Shown: piece after piece, positions 36,101 through 48,100 of the stretch
How the letters are laid out: each line of letters begins with the position of its first letter
Numbering within the stretch: position 1 is the stretch's first letter
Source of the DNA: Sinonovacula constricta
Lineage: Eukaryota > Mollusca > Bivalvia > Cardiida > Solecurtidae
Reading direction: 5' to 3'
Assembly (NCBI GenBank): GCA_007844125.1
Contig: CM017568.1
Coordinates: 4,730,685 to 4,794,684, forward strand
DNA length: 64,000 nucleotides
Position numbers and translations under genes: made by a program
Notes under the pieces: model-generated
Databases searched by the model: none
The model's input: the letters and a program-made list of their open reading frames with translations, nothing else
Told to the model about the DNA's origin: nothing

Positions 36101-39100
36101 GGGACTGTTGAAGCAGGGATAAAGTTTGAGAATTTGAGAATTTATTAGTTTCTTCACCTTGACATTCCATTGGACCATTATCTTGATGCAGAAAACAATC
36201 AAATTCATGACCTGCATATCATACATCAAAGGTTTTGTAAACAGATTCATGAACAGAGTTCTCAAACATGAATGCCTTTAAAATATGAAACCAACCTTTT
36301 AAAAATGCAATTCAGCCATTTTTTCAATTGTAGTTGGTGTCAGATTAAACAATTGGGCATGTCCAAAGTATCAAGTTCTCTGATTGGTCAGGTCTCAAGA
36401 AATGTTGGTTTTGAGGGTATGGCAAATGATGCATTTATTGTCTCAATACAATGTATACTTAAAACACTAAAAAGGTTAAAGAGATGTTGTAAATGTTTGT
36501 ACTTGAATGTTTTTGTTTACTTTCAGTCAAAACCTCAACAAGAGAATCAGTGAAGTTAAAGATCTACAACATCAGGCACTGCAGGCAGCGTAAGTTAGAT
36601 ACCGAAATCTTACTTAAAGTTGGTCATGTTTATATTTTTACAAAGGTTATCAAAGGTGTGTTTTTCTCTAAGCAAAAGAAAATAAATCTTTCATAATAGA
36701 AAACATGTTCAACTAGATATCATGATAATAAAGAGTGCATGTAGCTGTACATTAAAAAAGAATATTGCAACTGAAGATGAAGCACGGGAAATATGGTAAG
36801 TTTGTTCTCTGATGTGATTTTACCAAGGTCAAGATTTAGGGTTTGACATTTATTCTAAATGTCGATTTCAGACCAGTTTTATTAGCAAATCACATTTATA
36901 TGTACTTGTATAAAATAAATCCACAGTGAAGCAAACCATAAGCTAATACCCATATACTAAATGTCCATTCCAGACCTGGAATCCATCGGGAAAGGCGTAA
37001 GTTCCTTCGTACGGCACTGCGAGAGTTGAGCCTAATCTATACAGACCAGCCAGGTCTGCTAGGTCCAAAGGCCCTCTATGTGCTGCAGGCCTTGTCGATG
37101 GCCCAGTATGAAGCCCACTGGGTGATGAGACACTTCCAGAACCCACCAGGCAGACGACACAATGTCAAGATGAATCAGGAGGACTTTGTTGACAGGTATG
37201 TGATATTGGTTTTTAATTGGAAGTGAACATTTAATTAAAACATTATTAAAGCTTAGTTCACAAACATGTCAGTATTGATTCAGTAGGTACATAAACATGT
37301 CAGTATTAATTCAGTAGGTACCTAAACATGTCAGTATTGATTCACTAGGTACCTAAACATGTCAGTATTGATTCAGTAGGTACATAAACATGTCAGTATT
37401 GATTCAGTAGGTTCACAAACATGTCAGTATTGATTCAGTAGGTGCATAAACATGTCAGTATTGATTCAGTAGGTACCTAAACATGTCAGTATTGATTCAG
37501 TAGGTACCTAAACATGTCAGTATTGATTCAGTAGGTACCTAAACATGTCAGTATTGATTCAGTAGGTACTTAAACATGTCAGTATTGATTCAGTAGGTAC
37601 ATAAACATGTCAGTATTGATTCAGTAGGTACCTAAACATGTCAGTATTGATTCAGTAGGTACCTAAACATGTCAGTATTGATTCAGTAGGTACCTAAAAA
37701 TGTCAGTATTGATTCAGTAGGTACCTAAACATGTCAGTATTGATTCAGTAGGTATGTCAGTATTGATTCAGTAGGTACATAAACAAGTCAGTATTGATTC
37801 AGTAGGTACATAAACATGTCAGTATTGATTCAGTAGGTACCTAAACATGTCAGTATTGATTCAGTAGGTACCTAAACATGTCAGTATTGATTCAGTAGGA
37901 ACATAAACATGTCAGTATTGATTCAGTAGGTATGTCAGTATTGATTCAGTAGGTACATAAACAAGTCAGTATTGATTCAGTAGGTACCTATACATATCAG
38001 TATTGATTCAGTAGGTACATAAACATGTCAGTATTGATTCAGTAGGTACCTAAACATGTCAGTATTGATTCAGTAGGTACATAAACATGTCAGTATTGAT
38101 TCAGTAGGTACACAAACATGTCAGTATTGATTCAGTAGGTACCTAAACATGTCAGTATTGATTCAGTAGGTATGTCAGTATTGATTCAGTAGGTACATAA
38201 ACAAGTCAGTATTGATTCAGTAGGTACATAAACATATCAGTATTGATTCAGTAGGTACCTAAACATGTCAGTATTGATTCAGTAGGTACCTAAACATGTC
38301 AGTATTGATTCAATAGGTACCTAAACATGTCAGTATTGATTCAGTAGGTACCTAAACATGTCAGTATTGATTCAGTAGGTACACAAACATGTCAGTATTG
38401 ATTCAGTAGGTACATAAACATGTCAGTATTGATTCAGTAGGTACCTAAACATGTCAGTATTGATTCAGTAGGTACCTAAACAAGTCAGTATTGATTCAGT
38501 AGGTACATAAACATGTCAGTATTGATTCAGTAGGTACCTAAACATGTCAGTTTTGATTCAGTAGGTACCTAAACATGTCAGTATTGATTCAGTAGGTACC
38601 TAAACATGTCAGTATTGATTCAGTAGGTACCTAAACATGTCAGTATTGATTCAGTAGGTACCTAAAAATGTCAGTATTGATTCAGTAGGTACATAAACAT
38701 ATTTATACATTGTACAGTAGTGTAAAATTTACATAAAACTAAAATGATTTTAATTAAGGCATGTATAGGACATATTTGTTTTTTATTGGTAATTGAAAAT
38801 TAATAGGATTTAATAAAAAATGAATTTCAGCATGTATCTTTTAAACCTTACAAAGCTGAATTAGAAAGACCTTACCTGAATATGATCTACAGTAGATTAT
38901 TGATTCTCACAACTTAATCTTCCTTTGCAGGCAAATTCCAGAGCTACTGTTTTACATCATGGAGCTTAAAGGTAAGGAAGGTTTTTGTCTTTTTAAAAAT
39001 CACAATATGGCAAAATTGTATAGTTTCAAAATGATGAATCAATGTAAATGAGTCCTTAAATGTTGATACATTTTGCAACAAAATAAAAAAATCAACAAAA

Positions 39101-42100
39101 TAAAAAAAACAAGTTATATCAACAAGCCTTGATTTTTTATATTTTTTTCCAACATAGTATATAACTAGATGAATGACTTATTTCTCTACAGCTTTTGTTG
39201 TCATATTTGTCTTTGTATTTTAATGTTAACCCATCCATGTCCTTGTATTTGAATGTTAACCCATCCTTGTCCTTGTATTTGAATGTTAACCCATCCATGT
39301 CCTTGTATTTGACTGTTAACCCATCCATGTCCTTGTATTTGAATGTTAACCCATCCATGTCTTTGTATTTGAATGTTAACCCATCCTTGTCCTTGTATTT
39401 GAATGTTAACCCATCCATGTCTTTGTATTTGAACCCATCCATGTCTTTGTATTTGAATGTTAACCCATCCATGTCTTTGTATTTGAATGTTAACCCATCC
39501 TTGTCCTTGTATTTGAATGTTAACCCATCCATGTCCTTGTATTTCACTGTTAACCCATCCATGTCTTTGTATTTGACTGTTAACCCATCCACGTCTTTGT
39601 ATTTGAATGTTAACCCATCCTTGTCCTTGTATTTGAAAGTTAACCCATCCATGTCCTTGTACTTTAATGTTGACTCATTATTGTCCTTGTATTGCAGGTC
39701 TAGTAAAGAAGTACCACCAAGTGATTCAGCGTTACTATGTCCAGTACCTGGCTGGATATGATGCTGTTCTCATGAACCAACTCATACAGGTATGGCACAT
39801 GAACGTTCCTGCTCAGTCAATATAAGAATAAAGGAGTGGTATGCAGAATGATATTGTTTTGTTCCGTGTCTTGTGTTTGTTTTTCAAGGGCAAAGCAGAC
39901 AAGCAGTTTATAAATATGCTAAAAAGTATATTGTAACAGAATCAGGATTAGGACTGTTGGATAAATATGAGCTTAAGAAAAGAAAAAATAGGTGGAATTG
40001 TTGTTAAGCATAATCTGTTTATATGGCCATAGTACATTAAAGGCAATATTGTTATAAATGTTGATCTTAGATATATGTATATATCAGTATTATGATTAAA
40101 TTTAGCAAGGCCTTAAAAATGGAGAGAAAAAAAGGTTTAGCAGACCATGCCACAATTCTCTTGTTCTGGCATCATTAGGCCTTTTTCACCTGAAAATTCT
40201 CTAAAAATGAAGAAAAAAATAATTAATATAGATATAGAAATGTGTTAATTGTGTTTCATGAAAGCATTTTTTCAGTACACCAATATATAAGATTTTTACA
40301 AAGCTAGATATATTGGCTTATTTGAGAAACCTTCATTAGAATTTTGAGCAAAAGAATAAACAGACAAAAAACAGCCTTATTTCCACATTGTATTCAAAAG
40401 ATAAAAGCCTGCTTAGCAAGTCTTTAATTTTTTTATATTATTTCTATATGTTAATAGTATACTGGTATAAAACATATAGTTGAATAAAAATTGCCAAATT
40501 TGTTTACCAGAACCTTGCAATGTGTCCTGAGGATGAGTCTGTTATCTTGTCATCCATGTCCCAGTCCATCGCAGCACTCACTGTCAAACAAGGTATATGG
40601 TCTTTTATTTATATAAACCTTTGTAAATCAGATCAGTTCTAAGAATCCTGTATGTTGCCTTATGTGAAGTACACTGAGATTTTTATGACAAGTTGATTAT
40701 TTTATTAATTTATAAAATAAACAGTGCTAAGTAAAATCCTCCCAACAGTGTCACCAGTTTGGCATTTTGATGAAAATTTCTCTTTGTTTTGAAACACAAT
40801 ATTTTACTTGGAATAAACACAGAAAATCAGCAAGGATTGTCACAGTATAGAGCCCTTAAGGGGACTGCAGCACTTAATAATCTTTAATTCTTTGACAATA
40901 CCCGGTGAACTGTGGCCCTAGTCCACTAAAAACTCAGTCTGCACATTAAATTATATAAGTTGAATGGACGGATGGTCCACCAGAATTTTCAGCCAAATAA
41001 TTTTCGAAATTTTGAATTATTATGAAAACATATATACTAAACTAAACAATGATTTACAATCTTTTCTGAATCCAACCACTCTTAACACCTCGGTCGGATT
41101 ACAACCTTTCGTGACAAAAATGCCAAAAATCATACTCATCAGGTAATTTTTGCTCTGGTCCTGTAGATATTGCCATCTTGGTGGACCAGAGGTCCAGTGT
41201 TTTTAAATTTCTTTCATGAAGACTGCACATTATGAAAGTACTGTCCACAGGTAAGAGGTTGAGACTGTCTGATATGAACTGGATCTTTCAAGAACTTGAA
41301 AGCTTAAATAAATTATCTTTAGTGGTTAACCCATATTAAGTTAAACTTTATTTCATCAAGGTAATTATTATTGATGCTTTTATCCTGGTTGTCTGTTTAA
41401 ATGTATCTTAGCGGAAGGACCAGACAGCATCAGTGTTTTTGCAGTAAACATAATCCAAATGATTAATGTCCACAATTATAACAATGTTGATGAGGTGGAC
41501 TACTGATGGTCAATGATGCAAACAATGAAGAGGATGTTGATCGAATTTAAAAACAAAGATAAATTGGATAAAAAAGATGATAGTGATGGTAAGGTCAGTG
41601 GCAATAACAATTAATGATTTTGCTGTTATTGTTGCTGATGCTGCTGATGATGATGATTATGCTGGTTGTGTTTCAGTTGAAGACAATGAGATGTTTGACT
41701 TCCGAGGTTTGAGACTGGATTGGTTCAGACTACAGGTACAGGTTGTTCATAACATCTGTTTAAAGCTTTGGATTCATACTTTTGTGGTTTTAAACTGTAT
41801 CTGTCCCTGAGTAGACTCTATAACCAGTGATAGATAGCTGAACACTGTATCTGTCCCTGAGTAGACTCTATGACCCGTGATAGGTAGCTGAACACTGTAT
41901 GTGTCCCTGAGTAGACTCTATGACCAGTGATAGATAGCTGAACTCTTATCTGTCCCTAAGTAGACTCTATGACCAGTGATAGATAGCTGAACTCTGTATG
42001 TGTCCCTGAGTAGACTCTATAACCAGTGATAGATAGCTGAACACTGTATCTGTCCTTGAGTAGACTCTATAACCAGTGATAGATAGCTGAACTCTTATCT

Positions 42101-45100
42101 ATTCCTGAGTAGACTCTATAACCAGTGATAGATAGCTGAACACTGTATCTGTCCTTGAGTAGACTCTATAACCAGTGATAGGTAGCTGAACTCTTATCTA
42201 TTCCTGAGTAGACTCTATAACCAGTGATAGATAGCTGAACACTGTATGTGTCCCTGAGTAGACTCTATAACCAGTGATAGATAGCTGAACACTGTATCTG
42301 TCCTTGAGTAGACTCTATGACCAGTGATAGATAGCTGAACACTGTATGTGTCCCTGAGTAGACTCTATAACCAGTGATAGATAGCTGAACACTGTATCTG
42401 TCCTTGAGTAGACTCTATGACCAGTGATAGATAGCTGAACACTGTATCTGTCCCTGAGTAGACTCTATAACCAGTGATAGATAGCTGAACACTGTATGTG
42501 TCCCTGAGTAGACTCTATGACCAGTGATAGATAGCTGAACACTGTATCTGTCCTTGAGTAGACTCTATGACCAGTGATAGATAGCTGAACACTGTATCTG
42601 TCCCTGAGTAGACTCTATGACCAGTGATAGATAGCTGAACACTGTATCTGTCCCTGAGTACACTCAATGAACAGTGATAGATAGCTGAACACTGTATGTG
42701 TCCCTGAGTAGACTCTATAACCAGTGATAGATAGCTGAACACTGTATCTGTCCCTGAGTAGACTCAATGAACAGTGATAGATAGCTGAACACTGTATGTG
42801 TCCCTGAGTAGACTCTATGACCAGTGATAGGTAGCTGAACCCTGTATCTGTCCCTGAGTAGACTCTATGAACAGTGATAGATAGCTGAACTCTGTATGTG
42901 TCCCTGAGTAGACTCTATGACCAGTGATAGGTAGCTGAACCCTGTATCTGTCCCTGAGTAGACTCTATGAACAGTGATAGATAGCTGAACTCTGTATGTG
43001 TCCCTGAGTAGACTCTATGACCAGTGATAGGTAGCTGAACTCTGTATGTGTCCCTGAGTAGACTATAACCAGTGATAGATAGCTGAACCCTGTATCTGTC
43101 CCTGAGTAGACTCTATAACCAGTGATAGATAGCTGAACTCTGTATGTGTCCCTGAGTAGACTCTATAACCAGTGATAGGTAGCTGAACCCTGTATCTGTC
43201 CCTGAGTAGACTCTATGACCAGTGATAGATAGCTGAACACTGTATGTGTCCCTGAGTAGACTCTATGACCAGTGATAGATAGCTGAACACTGTATGTGTC
43301 CCTGAGTAGACTCTATGACCAGGAGATACTTCTGTCAAGTCTGATGAACAAGTACTGGGTTGGAAGTAGACTTTAACAAGGTATTTCCTATTACCTATGT
43401 TTTCAGCTGACATTGTGCGAAATTACTTAAATGACTTAGTGTTTTATAACTTTGGTGGCTTAAGAGAGAGTGTTTAATGACATAATTGACTTAATATATA
43501 GTGTAAAATATAATAGTTGACTTAATATGTAGTGTTTAATATAATAGTTGACTTAATATATAGTGTTTAATATAATAGTTGACTTAATATATAGTGTTAA
43601 ATATAATAGGTGACTTAAGATAGAGTGTTAAGGAAGTTGTAAGTAAGTAAGGGGATGTAATATGTAGTGTTTATAACTTAGGTGACTAAAGATATAGTGA
43701 TAAATAAAGATGATGTAAGATATAGTGTTAAATACAATGTTAAACTTAAATGACTTAAGACTAAAGAGAAACTTCCTGCTTTTGTTTCTGTCTGTGTCTA
43801 TGATTCTTGGTCTGTCTGGACACATCAATTTTTACCCATAATTGTTGCTGGTGAATAATTATGGTCAGAAAAAACCTTATAACAGTGTAAAGTTGATAAT
43901 ATGAATAATTGTTATCTCAAGTTGCAGAAGAGCTTATTTGAACCAGAATCAGGTTGTAACAGATATTACTTCAAAATGGGTTTTTTTTATAGGCGTATAC
44001 CAGTGTGGGGAAGGCTGGTCTGATGTTGAAGGATCATACAGACCTGGCAAAACACCTCAACACTATTATCTTCCATACCAAGATGGTGGATTACCTTGAT
44101 GAAGTCATTAATGAGGTATCAGATCTGTCGATTTACTGGTATGTATAGTTTTATCCTGATTTTCAGTCATTTTGTTCTTATTGCAGCAACTTTTTTATTG
44201 TTATTATAGCTATCTTCCATAATATATTGTTGGCTGGACACTTCTGACAAATGTCTGGGTAGAACCACTGACACACACCAGGTCAACTTTAAAAAAAAAC
44301 CTGGGCATGAACCCATATATATATATATATATGAGGAATAACTCTAACAGTTTGGTGATTGGTGCACCAACATACTTACTATCTTGAGACCCAAAGTATT
44401 GTAACACAATTTCCTGCTTGTGCTTTTCCTCATATCCCTGTCCATTATGCTCAGTTATTTGATATTTTCTGCTTTTTTATTTTAAATATCTTGGTATCAG
44501 TTGTTATAATTATGATAGAAAAATACACAAGACATACATAACACAAGTATTGACATATGTATAGTTTAATGATCTCAGTACATGGATAGTTTAATGGGAA
44601 AAGTGACCTGAAAATAATTCAAACAATTCTCCAAACCTAAAGACAACAAGACAGCAATCATGACAAGAAATTAGCAGTCCTCTTTGATCCAACTTTGTCT
44701 GTAATTGGGAGTTTTATTTCCTTGAAAAAATGTGTTTACTTCTGCTTTTATTTCTATTTTGAATGTATTTTCAGTTTCTATACCAACATTTTTGAGCACC
44801 AGTTCAAGCAGTGTATGGAGTTTCCAGCCCAGCATAGATTCTGTATCGTCTTCCCCATGATTTGTGGAGACTTTATGAATGCGACACATCCTCTATGCCC
44901 AGAGGAGGTTTGTGCACTTTTTTATTTGGAAATATAGGTACTAAGAACATTCACTTGGGAGACTGGCCCTGGTTGCCGGACTTCTTTTTGTCCAAAATTT
45001 CGTGTCCTTGTCATTGGAAGATTAGTAAGAGGGCATCTAGAGTTGCACCTCTCCATCTGTAGATTTTATGTTACATGTCTATGATTTTTAATAGACTGAT

Positions 45101-48100
45101 TTATTTGATACATTGTTTACAGTTACATTGACACTTCATTGTTCTCAGTTATATTAATTTTCCTATATTAGTGAATGCAAACTCATCCTAACATGAACTC
45201 CTATATCTTAAATATAATACATTGATGTTCATATGACATTTTTTTGTCATTACTCCATGTATGTCTTACTATAAGTTGATAAGTGTTGATATGAACACCA
45301 CACAGAAGTAAACAGTAAATTAGGGTCATTGCATGTAGTCAGATAGGCCAGATGAGACAGAATCTCTTGACCTAGTAGCGCAATCGGTAGAGCATTGGCT
45401 CATGGTACACGAGGTCCCAGGTTGGCTCATGGGTTGCAACATACCAAAGTCAATAAAATGGTATTGGTATAACTCCCTTGTTAATGTTTAAGCAAATATG
45501 AAGGTAGTTCTGTGACTGGTTGGGCCGGTGTCAGGATAATGAGACTGGATGTGGTATCATGCAAGATTTTTACAGCATGCTATACACAGTGAAGGCAGTA
45601 CTATATCTGCTTCAAGTGGACACCATCACCAAATAACTTAAATACTGTTGGAGAGACATAAACCCAACAAATGATCAGAAGTTCATGAAGGTGTGAACAG
45701 ACATGTCACACACTGAATGATATGACCAGTTGTCAGCCAACAATAGTGGCATTTTAAACCTGTTTTCTTGAGTGAGTATATTGTTTGTGAAGTTCTTTTC
45801 TATCGCAGCCAGTGGTATATTTTGATTGAGTTTAAAAAACAACATTAAAACATACTCTCCTTTCTGTGCTCTAACTTTATATATGTATATATTCATTGTT
45901 CCATTGTTCTTTTATGACATTTTACTCTATGTATTTGTTTAAATTTGCTAATGAATACATAAACTATATGTGAATTTTTTGCATATAGTATATTGTTATA
46001 CATAGATGTGATTTTTATCATTGATTTTAACCATTTATTGTAAGCATGCTTTAAATAATTGCAACATATTAGGTAAAACATTCATTTTCCTATTTCAGCG
46101 CCACTCAATTGGTACCACAAGTGTACAGTATGCCCACTGGTTTTTAAAGGACATGGCAGAGGAAGTGAATCAAGTCATTACAGCAATCTGTGAGGAACAA
46201 TGTATGCTCAGCTACAAGGTACATGCATTATTGTTTACTAACACTACAAAATATTACCAAGATAGAAAGTACTAAAATTATATGAGAATGAATATAAGTC
46301 TAATCTTATGCATCTGATTCCCCACCAGGGATAGAAACTTTTACAGAAACTGTTGGGAAGTATTCTAGCTGACATGTGGTATGCTGTTAGGAAGTATTCC
46401 AGCTGACATGTTGTGTGCTGTTAGGAAATATTCCAGCTGACATGTGGTGTGCTGTTAGGAAGTATTCCAGCTGGCATGTGGTGTGCTGTTGGGAAGTATT
46501 CCAGCTGACATGTGGTGTGCTGTGAGGAAGTATTTCAGCTGACATGTGTTGTGCTGTTAGGAAGTATTCCAGCTGGCATGTGGTGTGCTGTTGGAAAGTA
46601 TTCCAGCTGACATGTGGTGTGCTGTTAGGAAGTATTCCAGCTGGCATGTGGTGTGCTGTTGGAAAGTATTCCAGCTGACATGTGGTGTGCTGTTGGAAAG
46701 TATTCCAGCTGACATGTGGTGTGCTGTGAGGAAGTATTCCAGCTGGCATGTGGTGTGCTGTTTGAAAGTATTCCAGCTGACATGTGGTGTGCGGTGAGGA
46801 AGTATTCCAGCTGACATGTGGTGTGCTGTTGGAAAGTATTCCAGCTGACATGTGGTGTGCTGTGAGGAAGTATTCCAGCTGACATGTGGTGTGCTGTTGG
46901 AAAGTATTCCAGCTGACATGTGGTGTGCTGTGAGGAAGTATTCCAGCTGACATGTGGTGTGCCGCTGCTTATAGCCAGCTTCAGTTCTTCCTCCACCATA
47001 ATAGTTGGATGTTAGTATAAGGACCATATATGGGTAATTATGATGTATCGTACAAAAAACAAACATAAGACACATTGGAGGTTCCTGGGTTGGAGCCCGT
47101 AGTCTGTCATTTGTTAGACCTTGGACACAACAAGCAATTTATACAATGCATTACTTTGGGTACTTGCTGCTGGAGTATTAATATGGGTTTAAAGAACATG
47201 TTGTATGGTTGACAATTAAGAAATAAGTTTTGTTAAAATATGCACACAGCATTTATATCTAATACAGCCAGCTCATATTACAATTTGTCTGATCATGATT
47301 TTGTCCACTTTCCATGAACTGGATCAACAGACTGATTTTCTGTCTACTTAAGATTAACACCAGTTGAATGGGTGGATTGTGTTGATTCGTGGGTAATTGA
47401 AATATTTAAATCTTCAGTGTTTAAGCATCTGCTACATTTGCTGCTGTACAGTTAACAATAAGTACCTCTTAATTGGTACAACATAGGAACCAGATTTTGT
47501 CAACATTCATCAGTTATATTAATTAAAGTGGTTATTCATCATACATAATTAATTTATATGGTAATGAAAAAGTTAAAAATAAGTACACCTGTTATAATAT
47601 TAGCATACATGTCTCTGCTCAGAATAATTCAAAATGTATCAGGATTTGTTTTCAGTTGCTGCCCAAACATAGCGTTCCATCCAACCGTGGTAAAAAGCCA
47701 GGAAAAGATAAGAAAAAAGAAGTAAAAGAACCAGAGAAACCAGGCCAGGAAAGTGCTCGCAAAAATAGGGAAAATTTTACCAGGTATATGTTTATTTGAT
47801 CTTTTGTGTGTTAATGTCTATTTAAAGTATGAACTCTATGTAAGGCATGCACCCTATGTAAAGTATGCACCCTATGTAAAGTATGCACCCTATTAAAGTA
47901 TGCAGCTTATGTAAAGTATGTATCCGATGTAAATTTTGCACCCGAGGTAAATTATGCACCCCATGTAAAGTATGTAACTTATGTAAAGTATGCAACCTAT
48001 GTAACCTATATCAACATTTGCACCCTATGTAAGTATACATGACATATTAACTCATCTGTGGTTTGGGGAGCGCCTGTGGCCGAGTCGCTGACTTGAAACT

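Noticed and set aside
39137..39652. 171-residue - strand ORF of repeated [10 protein letters not shown], and the 188-residue + strand ORF of [10 protein letters not shown] repeats
   Set aside because: Both are readings of the 30-bp array, which stays open on both strands because its unit is a multiple of three. The region is intronic.
46387..47075. Histidine-rich - strand ORFs (124-188 residues)
   Set aside because: Readings of the 34-bp SINE-derived array; three units make 34 codons, so several frames stay open.
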